Below, one piece after another: positions 43,721-55,812 of a DNA stretch of 64,000 bases. The notes beneath the pieces were generated by a model. It searched no databases and was not told where the DNA came from. It saw only the letters and a list, made by a program, of their open reading frames with translations. Source of the stretch: Sorghum bicolor (lineage: Eukaryota; Streptophyta; Magnoliopsida; Poales; Poaceae). The position numbers were made by a program, and so were the translations under genes. Positions within the stretch are counted from its first letter, which is position 1, and each line of letters begins with the position of its first letter. Where the stretch lies: the NCBI RefSeq assembly GCF_000003195.3, contig NC_012876.2, forward strand, positions 58,522,407 through 58,586,406. Direction: 5' to 3'.

Positions 43721-44521
43721 CCTTTTACAAACACTTTCTAGTGCCGTCCTTAGATCTACACGTTTGGAGTTCAATGTAACTATTTGTATCTCCTTGTACC
43801 TGTTTCCGATGTCTAGCTCCATAGATCAATTGCATATTGTCGGTGTTCCTTTTATCGCCATCAAAACTGCTTAGGAATAAAACATTGAGCCAAATAAAGA
43901 AGAAGGCTGGTTGACTCACATTTTTGTCTAGTCTTATGAGGGTCAAGAACCATTTTCTTTGTCTAAGGAGGTTCAAACTGATCAGTGGGAACCAAATAAG
44001 TTTTGGGGAAGATAGATGGTGAGGTGCCCAGGCTTTTAAACCCAGTATATGAATTTCTATAATCTTGTGCGACATCACAAGCAACTAATGCTGAGGTGTT
44101 TAGTTGAATTCTACTTAATGTATCCTTTAGGAGGGCATTAGTGGAAAACAAGTTATTTGAACGGCGCAACTTAGTTGCAAGAATAGCAGATATGAATCTA
44201 AAATTTGAAGTTATTAATAGGGGAAGCACGATGGAGCTAATGATAGAGGCTAGGAAGTAGGAACCATGTTGGCACTCGAAGTCGGGTCGGGGATAGGGAG
44301 CAATTGCAGTAGGGTTTGGATCAGTTTAAGGTGATGCCAGCGTGCTACAGAACTGTCGCCGCCCGCCATGATTGTTGCTTCTGCGTTCTGCCAATTGCCG
44401 CTAGTTCTGCACTTCTGCTACACACGATGCCGCAAATCGCAACAAACGGCGATTGACAGTCCGCAAGAGCTACGTGAACAGTGATGTTTCAGTTTGCTAC
44501 TTGGGTCTTTCAGCCACATAT
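43721..44521. other. intergenic, no gene recognised
   Basis: Short frames on both strands lack protein-like features. A more GC-rich patch lies at 44270-44470. Nothing can be assigned. Confidence 0.4.
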
Positions 44522-44764
44522 GGCCTTGTTTAGTTTCCAGAAAATTTTGCAAAATTTTTCAGATTCCCCATCAAATCAAATCTTTAGACGCATATATGAA
44601 GTATTAAATATAGACGAAAATAAAAACTAATTGTACAGTTTGGCCAGAATTGACGAGACGAATCTTTTCAGTCTAGTTAGTACATGTTTGGATAATATTT
44701 GTCAAATACAAACGAAAGTGATACTATTCCTATTTTGCAAAAAAAATTGGAACTAAACAAGGCC
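44522..44764. mobile_element. GGCCTTGTTTAG-family MITE
   Basis: Starts GGCCTTGTTTAGTTTCC and ends GGAACTAAACAAGGCC, good inverted repeats. The core TAGACGAAAATAAAAACTAA is shared with the copies near 28.3, 28.7 and 62.0 kb. The target duplication is unclear. Confidence 0.85.
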
Positions 44765-45361
44765 ATGGTATATTTTTCGATAGAAATTAAGGGGCGTGCC
44801 CCCCTCGCTCCGCCCCTGCTTACCTTTATGTACAATGAGTTTTGCATGTGTAGAATGCTTTTTTAACATGTTATATGTATATTTTTACAGGTTGTACCAT
44901 GTCGGTCGTCTTTAGAAGCCTTCTAAGAAATAATATATTTGGCAAAGACTAAAAAAATTGTCATATTTCTTTATTAGGATGGACCTATCGCCAATAGTCA
45001 ATTACAAGGCAAATATAATGATTTGAAAATAATATTCTCTACATTATTGATATTCCTTCTTCTCATGCTAGCTTTAAATCTAAAATTATCATATGCATCA
45101 AGTGGTCGAAAATGTTGCTGAGAATTTGAGAACTTCAATAATCAATAGGCGTGCACACAACAAGATATGTTCTATAACTACTTTCAGGTTCCAAGCAACT
45201 AACTTATTTTTACTATGTGTGCTCTATTTTGTCTAACTTCTTGAACCCTTTATTTAATATCTATGTGCTTTCTAAACTATTGCGTAGTACTTTGATCTCA
45301 TTCAGATAAACAAGATCAACTTAGCTGGTAGCCAAGCCAAGCCATAGACATCAAGATGGCA
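44765..45361. other. intergenic, no gene recognised
   Basis: Includes a fragment GGGGCGTGCCCCCC...CCGCCCCTG (about 44790-44820) resembling the end of the AGTGGCGGAGC element that follows. Otherwise AT-rich. Confidence 0.35.
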
Positions 45362-45782
45362 AGTGGCGGAGCCAAAAATTATACTTAGGGGCGCAACCAC
45401 AAAAAAGCCAACATGTAAACACTAAGCATGACTCAACTTGTTAGATTCCTCGTGGTGACCATCCGGGTTAATTCGACGAGAGTGCTCATAATTTCTTATA
45501 TTTATCCTAGGATCTAAGGTGTTATTTTTTAGTGGTAAGCGATATGCTCGTTGACGGCATATGATGTCTAGGGTGACTTCATAAACCTTGAGTACCAATC
45601 TAGTTTTTTGAGATGCTTATTGTGACATTTTATTATCTAGAAGATATAAGTAGGTATACAGAATTTTATGTAATATTTCTCTTAATGTAAATAAAAACTA
45701 TAAAGTTATACTAGTATTTTTTGGTTGTGAAATGTTAGGGGGAGGGGTATGGCCCCTCCTAGCCCCTCATAGCTCCGCCACT
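45362..45782. mobile_element. short element with AGTGGCGGAGC inverted ends
   Basis: Left AGTGGCGGAGCC and right AGCTCCGCCACT are inverted. An AT-rich core of about 400 bases lies between, with GC-rich subterminal parts (GGGGCGCAACC / TATGGCCCCTCC). No clear target duplication is seen. Such ends are common in grass genomes, but I cannot name the superfamily. Confidence 0.5.
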
Positions 45783-48204
45783 GAGATCAGGTATACGCAA
45801 CGGGTCAATGTCATGAGGATAGTTCTCCTATCATTTTGCAAGGCTTGTATTAGTTAGGCATTTCAGGATGTAGGAGCTCAGTGCTACTTTAAGAAGGTTG
45901 TAGCGATATTCTATGATAAGTGCAACCTATGGATTTCAGGCAAAAAATTGTAGATTTGAACTTCAATAGTCTCTTTCGTGAGGTACAACACATATAAAGC
46001 TCTAGATCTGAGGGAGGTTCTTGGAAAGATTGTTGCTGGATTAGTTTGGGCAATGGCAGCGGAGACAACGAAGCCAACAGCCCACTTTGCCATGGTCTCT
46101 ATGCTTTTGCACAGTGCATAGAGAGTGATGAGGGACTATAGACTTTGCCTGGATGATCTGATCATTGCAAAGTAGATGGCCTCTACCACAAAGTAGGCCA
46201 TGGACATCGTATATTTTTTTCACGACTGAAATTAGTGGAGGGAGTGGGGGGTGGGGCATGCCCCTATTCGTCTGCATGTCGGCTAGTGAAAAATCCAAAA
46301 TAGAATATGGTTATATTTGCATAATCATTTAGATAAGATGTTGGAGGGTAATTTTACACTAAAATCTCTATTCCTAGCATTTAAGAAGAATTTAGAGAGT
46401 CTCTTGAAGTTGCTCTAAGATTGAATTTTATCCAATAGGTATGGATAAGGTTGGAGAGAGAGTGACAAATGGATAATTATGATAGGATTTTTGACGTGGA
46501 CAAAAGCATATATTTATCTATACTCTATACCCTCCCATTGCTTGCACCGCCATGGATACTTTAGGTCTTGTTCGATTGAGTGGGGATTGGATGGGGTTGA
46601 GTGTATTTTAAAATCTGATTTTAAAATCCTCTCAACACCTCTCCAATTCCCTTGGGTAGGGGATTAACCGAATAATGTAACTATTTGTGGTGATTTTTGT
46701 CAGTGGCTGGTAGTTGTCATCTCCGCTATCAGTGCACCCCTACACATCCCGGCCCCCATCCTGTGCGTTCATGACTCCGTCTCTCGGTCCGAACATACCC
46801 AATACACTCGTGCTTGAAGATTTGGCGGCGTGTGGGGAGGTTGGTCTCAAGTGATCATGTTTTGTGACCACTCTCATAAACGCAAAGACCAATTCATTGT
46901 CTCAAGTGTAGGGTTTTTTTTTCATATAGTATCTATTTAATGATATGCGCTAGTGACAATATACACAATACCATCCATGGGAGTAGTCTTAGCCCTCTCG
47001 GCCGCTGCTTCCAAGCCAAAATGTAGGCCGAATAGTTAAAGCAACTATATAATTAGAACGGAGAGAGTAATGATTAATAATATATTATTGTTGGACAGGT
47101 TAATCGGCAAACTATACCCTGAAGAAAACTTTCTCAAATCACAATATGGCTTATAAATAGAATGGTGGGAGTAACAAAATTTTCGGTGTTGTAGGGTTCA
47201 AAGACAACAACGGCAAAATAGTGAATTTTCCCGTAGCTGTGTATCAGTAGTGTCGTATGTGCGCTTTTTTCATGTGGGAGACCGAATTATTGCTACCAGG
47301 CCGTGCATCATGCAAGCAAGGTGAGACAAACGTAAGGAAAAGAGGCCCCACGCAACTCAAACGGGGCCATGCATGATCAGATCAATATTTTGGAGCACTC
47401 GAATAAAACAAGACCAATATATATAGAGCGCTGGTGGGGTCAAGGGAACCAAGTTTTTCCACGTCATAATTCTCTTAACAGTGTCAGAATTGCTCATATG
47501 CTAGCTGCTGTACACACGCTACATGCTCATCATGTCATGTCTTCAGAGAGAGAACGCACTACTGCATGCATATATATGTATGTACAGCTATATAATATAT
47601 ACTAGACGCTGCTCGATCGTATAATTGCATATATTTGGACATGAACTCATCATGGTGATTTCAAATATTCTTCTGAATTTTGTCGTACGTGTGCCAGACG
47701 GGCTTTGGAGTGCCCAATTATATATACCCTAGCTTTTGCATTACTAAAAGACTGTAAATCGATCATAAAAAGGCAACAAATGAATCAATTTTACGGGGTA
47801 GGTGGATGTATTCAGAACTCGTATTATATCGCTGCCGCTTGCAGGTGGGCCCTTCAATACCTTGAGCTATGCTAACTGCTAGCTAGCTAGGTAGCACAAA
47901 TATTCCGCGCATTCTTTCCACGATAGTACGTGAAAAGAAGCGTCTGGCAAAAAAACACACACAGAGGCTACGACTTGCATGCTGGTACCGCTCTCGATCT
48001 GCACAGTGATGTGCGAGCTTTAGCTGCTTTTGCACTGGTCAATGCAATCCTGGTTCCACGAAGATCCAAGCGGTGGCATGTCTCCAGCCTTTGTCATCAT
48101 GGCGGCACCATTTCGAACCATGGAGAGATCGACCTTGCTCTCGTAGTCCCAATAGTGTGTCAGTCGTATACATAGCATTAGCTAATGCCTCGTTTCGGAC
48201 CGGA
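45783..48204. other. intergenic, no gene recognised
   Basis: AT-rich sequence with scattered short frames. A possible MITE fragment (TAGGTCTTGTTCGATTGAG) is near 46561. No coding gene or RNA gene is supported. Confidence 0.4.
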
Positions 48205-48782
48205 TGGCCTTAGCCCATAATTATATTTGAGGATTAATTCAAGTATCCATAATTAATGCTATAATAAAAACGGTTTAGTACCGTATTGATGATTGACTAT
48301 GTATTAACTCAACTTAAATAGGTGGTCTTTGTTAGCTCCTATGGAAAAGTTGAGGGAGAGAAAAGAGGTGCCACACGTGCGCGCCGCCGCCGCCGAGCCG
48401 AGGCTTGTCGTGTCAGACACCTGCTCGGGTGTTGCGGGCAATTAGGTTTTTGGGAGCGTCTTCCGCGACGGCTCACCGGCGAGATCGTCTTCTTCCACTC
48501 CGGCGGATTGAGATCGACTACAACGTCTCCGTCTTCTTCCTGGTGGACGTTCGCGGGACTGCACTGCGAACATCTTTCTGCATCGACTGTGGTCCGCTAC
48601 TTCGAGCAACACACTATGTCGACTAGTGTGAATGTATGTCTGTTGTAGTTGCAGTAGTTCTTGCAATATTTATCTTTAATCTGAGTAGTGATAAAATTGC
48701 ACACGTGCACATATATGCCACCACAATATTATGTGTATTTTTCTGGATTAAATCAAACATTAAAATATCTAAAGTTCTAACA
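48205..48782 (+). repeat. 5' LTR of the copia element (deleted form)
   Basis: It aligns to the 3' LTR from GGCCTTAGCCCATAATTATA to TTCTAACA. It lacks the terminal TGTTGAATATAAT and two internal segments, about 260 bases (near 48414) and about 70 bases (near 48633). Confidence 0.88.
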
Positions 48783-48799
48783 ATCCAAAAATCTGATAT

Positions 48800-49573
48800 T
48801 AGGCATTTTTCTGTTAGTGGTTTTGCTGCTGCGTTAAAACCGGATCTGTTTGACGGTTCAAACTATAAGCGGTGGCGCGCGAGAATGATATTGTGGTTGA
48901 CTGCTATGAGTTGCTATCACGCCGCGAAGGGGAAGCCGGAACAGTTTACTCCTGAGGAGGAGCAAACGTTCATGGCTGCTGATAACCTCTTCAGAGGCGC
49001 CGTGATTAGTGCGCTCGATAATAAATATGTCGACAACTATATTATTTGCACCACTGCTAAGGAATTATGGGATGCGCTTGAGGCCAAGTTCGGGGTTTCT
49101 CATGTTGGTAGCGAGCTGTACCTCATGGAGCAATTGTTTGATTACAAGATGGTGGATAACCGTTCTGTGATTGAACAAGCACATGAGATACAAGCACTAG
49201 CTAAGGAACTAGAACAATTCCCTTGTGTATTGCCTGAAAAGTTTATGGCCGACGGTATAATCGCTAAGCTGCCACCTTCTTGGAAGGATTTTGCTACTTC
49301 TCTAAAACATCAGAGGAAAGAGTTTGGTCTTATCGAACTCATGGGAACTCTTGATGTTGAGGAGAAGGCGAGAGCAAAAGATACACATGGAAAAGGCGTT
49401 GAGTCTTCTAGTGCCAATGTGGTGCAGAAGAAAAAGCAATTCGCATTCTGCAATAAGAAAAAGAACAACCAAGAGAACAAGCAAGGAGCAAATTCGAAGC
49501 CAAAGCAAACTGCAACTTTTAAGAACAAAAAGACAGATGGAGGCTGCTTTGTTTGCGGTAGCGATAACCACTG
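48800..49573 (+). pseudogene. copia gag (UBN2-type) with broken zinc knuckle
   Basis: The frame from about 48800 encodes a copia-type Gag: LFDGSNYKRWRARMILWL near the start, the helical core (AKELWDALEAKFG, YKMVDNRSVIEQAHEIQALA, LPPSWKDF), a Lys/Gln-rich linker and a CCHC zinc knuckle. The knuckle reads Cys-x2-Cys-x4-His followed at once by TGA (49572-49574), then the remaining Cys, so a nonsense change sits inside the motif. No initiating ATG is clear; the first in-frame Met after the LTR is internal to the core. Confidence 0.85.
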
Positions 49574-52481
49574 AGCAAGTGCTTGTCCAGACCGTAAATT
49601 TAAACGAGAAGAGAAAAAGTCAGTGAACATAGTCATTAGCGAGGCTGAAGGAGGAACATGTGGGTATGGTAATTATTTACCTACTGTTCTCTTTCAGTCT
49701 GTCATTTACCTGAGTGGTGGATGGATACTGGGGCTAATGTTCATGTATGTGCTGACATCTCTTTGTTTTCTTCTTATCAGGCCGGCAACACTGGAGCCTT
49801 ACTGATGGGGAACGGCTCTCATGCGCGTGTTCTTGGTGTTGGTACGGTCATTCTGAAGTTCACTTCGGAAAAGACGGTGCTGATGAAGAACGTGCAGCAT
49901 GTCTCCTCCATCAAAAAAAATCTAGTTAGCGGCTCACAGCTTTGTAGAGATGGCTACAAAATAGTCTTTGAGGCCAATAAAGTTGTACTTTCAAAGTTTG
50001 GAACTTTTATTGGTAAAGGTTATGATTGCGGAGGCTTGTTCCGCTTATCCATGCATGATGTGTGTAATAAAATCGTGAACCATACTGTGATTTCGAATGA
50101 GTCGAATATTTGGCATTCGTGATTTTGTCATGTTAATTATGGTTGTTTAACGCGGCTAGCAAATATGAATTTAATTCCGAAATTTAATTTAGTCAAAGGT
50201 TCTAAGTGCCATGTATGTGTGCAATCCAAGCAACCTCGCAAACCTCACAAGGCTGCGGAGGCGAGGAACTTGGCACCATTAGAATTAATCCATTCCGATC
50301 TATGCGAGATGAATGGTGAGTTGACTAAAGGTGGTAAACGATACTTCATTACATTTATATATGATTGTACTAGATTTTATCATGTGTACTTGCTTAAAAC
50401 AAAGGATGAAGCATTACAATATTTTAAAGCCTATAAAGCTGAAGTAGAAAATCAACTTGAGAGGAAAATTAAACGCTTAAGGTCCGATCGTAGTGGAGAA
50501 TATTTTTTAAGTGATTTTTCTGATTTCTGCGTAGAACATGGAATTATTCATGAGAGGACACCGCCATACTCACCACAATCCAATGGGATTGTCGAAAGAA
50601 AGAACCGTACTCTAACTAAGATGGTTAGCGCCATGTTAGAGACTTCGGGTCTATCTAAGGAATGGTGGGGTGAGGCGATATTGACAACGTGTCTTGTCCT
50701 GAATAGAGTTCCTACAAAGAATAAAGAAATCACACCATTTGAGGAATGGGAAAAGAAAAGAATAAATGTCTCCTATTTGCGTACTTGGGGTTGTTTGGCT
50801 AAAGTGAATGTGCCAATAAACAAGAAACGTAAACTCGGACCTAAGACAGTCGATTGTATTTTTCTTGGTTATGCTACTCACAGCGTAGGGTATAGGTTTT
50901 TAATTATAAATTCTGGAGTACTAGATATGCATGTTGGTACTATAATGGAATCTAGAGATGCAACATTCTTTAAAACTGAGTTTCCTATGGAAAGTACACC
51001 TAATATTTCTAGTCATGAGTCTATAAATTTCCATGAGCAATTTATTCCGATAGAACAATCTGAGGAACCCCATGTTCACTATCCTGAGGAGGATGATAAT
51101 GTAGTCACTCGAACGAGCAAAAGACAAAGAAAAGTGAAGTCTTTTGGAGATGACTATATTGTGTACCTCGTGGATAATACCCCAACAACCATTAAAGAGG
51201 CATTTTTCTCTCCTGATGCTGACTTGTGGAAGAAAGCAATAAGGAATGAGATGGATTCAATAATGTCTAATGCAACTTGGGAAGTAGTTGAACGGCCTTA
51301 TGGGTGCAAACCTATAGGATGTAAATGGGTGTTCAAGAAAAAGCTTAGGCCTGATGGTACAATTGAGAGGTACAAGGCTAGACTTGTGGCTAAGGGTTAT
51401 ACCCAAAGAGAAGGGGAAGATTTCTTTGATATTTATTCACTTGTTGCCCGTTTGACCACAATTCGAGTGTTACTATCTTTGGCTGCCTCTCATGGTCTTC
51501 TCATTCATCAGATGGATGTGAAGACACCTTTCCTAAATGGAGAGTTAGAGGAAGAGATCTATATGGATCAGCCTGATGGATTTGTAATAAGTGGTCAAAA
51601 GGGCAAGGTGTGTAAGTTATTAAAATCATTTTATGGCCTAAAACAAGCTCTAAAACAATGGCATGAGAAGTTTGACAGAACCTTAACTTCTGCCGGCTTT
51701 GCTGTTAATGAAGCTGACAAATGTGTGTACTATCGGTTTGGTGGGGGTGAAGGTGTGATCCTTTGTCTATACGTGGATGACATACTGATCCTAGGGACAA
51801 GCCTTGATGTGATCAAGGAAGTTAAAGACTTTTTATCTAAGAACTTTGAGATGAAAGATTTAGGAGAAGCTGATGTTATTCTAAACATTAAGCTTTGAAG
51901 AGAAGGCAATGGTGGGATTACACTTGTGCAATCCCACTATGTGGAAAAGATTTTAAGTCGCTTTGGGTATAGTGACTCTCAATCTGCTCCTACGCCTTAT
52001 GATCCTAGTGTGCTATTGAGGAAAAATCGAAGAATAGCAAGGGATCAACTAAGATTCTCCCAAATTATAGGCTCATTGATGTACCTTGCTAGTGCCACGA
52101 GGCCTGATATCTCGTTTACAGTGAGCAAACTTAGCCGGTTTGTGTCAAATCCAGGAGATATTCATTAGCAAGCTCTTGAGAGAGTGATGCGCTATCTGAA
52201 AGGTACTGTGAGCTATGGCATTCACTATACCGGATACCCGAAGGTATTAGAGGGTTATTGTGATGCAAATTGGATATCTGATGCTGATGTGTTAAAGGCC
52301 ACAAGTGGATATGTGTTTCTGCTTGGAGGTGGCGCTGTTTTATGGAAGTCTTGCAAGCAGACTATCTTAACGAAGTCAACCATGGAAGCAGAACTCACAG
52401 CATTAGACACCGCCGGCGCTGAGGCCGAGTGGCTTCGTGAACTCCTGATGGATTTACCGGTGGTTGAAAAACCTGTGCCGG

Positions 52482-54132
52482 TGAAAGCCCAAGTTTGGTT
52501 TTGGTAATTAATGACACCAAGTTGCTAATGCCTCATGTTTAAGTGATTTGAGTTAGGCATAGTAACACATGTAATGAAGGTGCATGGTGGCATGGAAAGG
52601 TGGCCACATGATTACAAAGAGATGAAGCATGATGTGGAGATCTTGGTGATAGACGAGGAGCAAAGTGATCAAGGCAAAGGTATAAACATAGGGTTTTACT
52701 TTTGCCGGTCTAAGATGAGTAGAGAAGTAATTGACCGGGTTTAGGATAAATAGCCGACTATCAAGAGGGGAAATCACGGTCATCTCTCGAATCAAGTGCT
52801 ACTAGGTCCATATCTTGAGCATATGCATTAGGATCTAGTAAACTGAGAAACACTCACCGGACGCTGAGTGCGGAGGCACCGGACGCTGGCCTCAGCGTCC
52901 GGTGTGCTTGACCCTGCTAGGGTTGAGCACCGGACGCACTCTGAGAGCGTCCGGTGGTTAGCGTCCGGTGTGAGGAGTTTTTGCAACCCTCTCTGCGCAC
53001 GAGTCCGGTGAGCACCGGACCGTCCGGTGCCCAGCATCCGGTGAGGTCGCGAGTTTGACACCCTCTCTGCGCACGAGTCCGGTGAGCACCGGACCGTCCG
53101 GTGTGGACTTGCAGAGCGTCCGGTGTGTTGCAGGTAGCCGTTAGAAACTGACGCGCGAGACAAGTTCGACACGTGGCCAACTCCAGTACACCGGACGCAG
53201 GGGGTCGAGCGTCCGGTGCTCACTTGGTAGCGTCCGGTGCCCCCGTTTTCAGCCCAGTGAAAACTGCCAACGGCTAGTTTCTTTGAGGGGCTTATAAATA
53301 GTTGGTGGCCGGTTTTGGGAGGTTAACTCTTGCACATTTGATTACTTGAGACATACTTTGAGCTAGAGAACACTCCCTCCACTCATCTCCTTGCTTGATT
53401 GCTAATCCTAGTGAGATTGAGTGAGATTCAAGTGCATTGCTTTGAGAGTTGCATTTAGTGGCACTTGATTCTTGAGTTTACTGCGGATTTCTTGTTACTC
53501 TTGGGTGTTTCCCGACGCCCTAGATGGCTTGGAGCAGCGGTGGTGTTGAGCTCGTGATTGGAGATTGTTTCGAGCCTCACCAAGTGACTTGTGAGGGGTT
53601 CTTGAGCCTTCCCCGCGGGAGATCGCAATTGGCTACTCTAGTGGATTGCTCGTGGCTTGGAGGATCCCCATTTTGTGAGTGGATGTGTGGCACCCGCTGA
53701 GGGTTTGGCTTTGGATTGCCAATTAGCTCGTGATCCATCAAGTGGGTGTATCGCCACAACGAGGACTAGCTTGCCGGGAAGCAAGTGAACCTCGGTAAAA
53801 AATCTTGTGTCATCTCTTGCCAAGGATTCTCTTATTGTTGTGATTGATTGATTGGCTATATTTCTACTCCACAACGTCGGTATAACAATCACTCACCTCT
53901 CCTTTACTTTTGTGCATACCTTGCTAGTTGTGTAGCTTGTTTAGCTTAGTTCTTTGGTTGTTGTGCTTTAGTGTTTAGCCTTGTACTAGTTTGTATAGGT
54001 GGCTTGCATAGCTTAGTTAAGCTAGTGCTAGAATTGCTTCGCTATTTGTTTTACTAACTCACTTGCTTAGTGAAGTTTGTAGAATTTTTAAATAGGCTAT
54101 TCACCCCCCCCTCTAGCCATTTGGACCTTTCA
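52482..54132. mobile_element. solo LTR inserted in copia RNase H
   Basis: Starts TGAAAGCCCAAG and ends GGACCTTTCA (short inverted TGAAAG/CTTTCA). It is flanked by GCCGG (52477-52481) and ACCGG (54133-54137), a 5-bp duplication with one mismatch. Excising it plus one flank copy restores the reading frame of the host element, which confirms the boundaries. There is no internal coding region. The end ATTCACCCCCCCCTCTAG is typical of grass gypsy-type LTRs. It also resembles the LTR at 629-1629 in its first 30 bases. Confidence 0.88.
52855..53245. repeat. CACCGGAC / GTCCGGTG motif array
   Basis: Six CACCGGAC and ten GTCCGGTG copies (plus one ATCCGGTG variant) occur in under 400 bases, in both orientations and mostly as CACCGGACGC or GCGTCCGGTG. 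A 74-bp direct duplication (starting at 52987 and 53061) accounts for part of the cluster. Confidence 0.92.
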
Positions 54133-54922
54133 ACCGGCTATTTCCATGAACTGTGACAATCAAACGGTGATCACTAAAGTCAACAGTTCTAAGGACAACA
54201 TGAAGTCTACTAGGCATGTCAAACGGCGTTTGAAGACTGTCAAAAAATTGAGAAACTCCGGAGTTATAGCATTGGACTATGTTCATACGTCCAAGAATTT
54301 GGCAGATCAATTCACAAAGGGACTATCACGTAATGTGATAGATAGTGCATCGAGTGAGATGGGTTTGAGACCCACGTGAGGTCTACCATGGTGGCAACCT
54401 GTTCTATATGATCGGAGATCCCGTGAAGTAGAATGGTGAAACAAGCCAGAAGTAGATTGTGAGGAAAGACCCTTTACTTAACTCATCTCAATTGCACTTC
54501 TTTCCTAAGTCTGTAAGAAAGGCTGGTTATATACCTTAATGTATTCCAAAGCGGCTTGTGAAGTGATAGATGTTGTCCTATAGAACATCTTTAAGGAATA
54601 CACCTATATGAGTTTGACTGCTAGTCACAGTCTATGATATTTGGGTGATCTCTAGATACTCATGAATGGGCTAGAAGTATGACTTATATGCTTCAACCAG
54701 AGGGGATGTTCATGCAACCCGGTATCAGTTATGAGTGTAGATGAAACTTATATCACACAAAACTTGCAATTCAAGGCATAGTCCATTGTTCAAGTTGTGA
54801 CTTAGTGTAGTCTGTACTCTAGGTGGAAGTTCAACTTAACAATCTCCACCGAAACGACTGGTATATGAAACAACATGGAAACTCGAGAGCTTTTCTTATG
54901 TGTCCTAGAAATAGGTGGGGAT

Positions 54923-55812
54923 TGTTGAATATAATTGGCCTTAGCCCATAATTATATTTTATGATTAACTCAAGGGCCCATAATTAATGCTATAATGAAA
55001 ACGGTTTAGTACCGTATTGATGATTGACCATGTGTTAACTCAACTTAAATAGGTGGCCTTTGTTAGCTCCTATAGAGAAGTTGAGGGAGAGAAAAGGGGT
55101 GCCACACGCGCGTGCCGCAGCCGCCGCCGAGCCGTGTTGTGGCGTGGCGTGCTTGTCTTGTCTTGTCTTGTCGAGAAATGTGATTAATTGTCATCAATCA
55201 GACGTTTCCTCCTGAGGCCTATATATTCCATACGCACACACTCCTTCCATACCTGCGAGACACACTCAGTCCTCTCATCTCCCGTCGAGTTGCTCTCTGT
55301 CCATCCCCGTCCCGAACCTCTGCGCACACAGAGATCGGGAGAGCAGGCCTCCGGAACCCGACGCCTTGCATCGAGACACCTGCTCGGGTGTTGCGGGCAA
55401 TCAGGTTTTTGGGGAGCGTCTTCCGCGACTGCTCATCGGCGAGATCGTCTTCTTCCACTCTGGCGGATCGAGATCGACTACAGCGTCTTCGTCTTCTTCC
55501 TGGTGGACGTTCGCGGGACTGCACTGCGAATATCTTCCTGCATCGACTGTGGTCCGCTACTTCGAGCAACACACTATGTCGACTAGTGTGAATGGAGCCG
55601 CTGGTGCCTTCGGCACTGGTCCCTCCTCAGGGTACAATCTTAAACGATTGTTTTTCACATTCAGTATGTCTGCTGTAGTTGCAGTAGTTCTTGCAATATT
55701 TATCTCTAATCTGAGTAGTGATAAAATTGCACACGTACACATATATGCCACCACAATATTATACGTATTTTTCTGGATTAAATCAAACATTAAAATGTCT
55801 AAATTTCTAACA
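54923..55812 (+). repeat. 3' LTR of the copia element
   Basis: TGTTGAATATAATTGG at the left and TTTCTAACA at the right, 890 bases, directly after the polypurine tract. It is the fuller of the two LTRs. It includes a (TTGTC)n-like run near 55155-55170. Confidence 0.9.

Larger units (their letters stand above)
49690..54379 (+). pseudogene. copia pol: protease, integrase, RT, RNase H (interrupted)
   Basis: Protease shows the active-site DTGA at about 49724, in a different frame from gag, implying a frameshift near 49660-49700. The GAG-pre-integrase region breaks at a TGA (50120). Integrase keeps HSDLCEMNG, PYSPQSNGIVERKNRT and the C-terminal TWGCLAKV block. RT has the YVDD box (about 51770) and the QMDVKTPFLNG block. 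Stops follow at 51896 and 52166. RNase H ([16 protein letters not shown]) is split at 52481 by an inserted LTR and resumes at 54138 (NCDNQTVI ... KNLADQFTKG) to the stop at 54379. Not functional. Confidence 0.9.
48205..55812 (+). mobile_element. decayed Ty1/copia LTR retrotransposon
   Basis: LTRs at 48205-48782 and 54923-55812 bracket gag, protease, integrase, reverse transcriptase and RNase H in the copia order. A polypurine tract (AGGTGGGGAT) directly precedes the 3' LTR, which starts TGTTGAATAT. The coding part has several stops, at least one frameshift and a 1.65-kb insertion in RNase H, so the element is dead. The 5' LTR lacks its first bases and about 300 internal bases relative to the 3' LTR, and the target duplication is lost. 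Confidence 0.92.

Noticed and set aside
48636..48799. Gag frame starting with MSVVVAVVLAIF
   Set aside because: This start lies inside the 5' LTR. The hydrophobic segment is LTR sequence read in frame and is also present in the 3' LTR.
52855..53245. CRISPR-like array
   Set aside because: The short motifs are in both orientations with irregular spacing and no uniform repeat-spacer structure. The context is an LTR in a plant genome.
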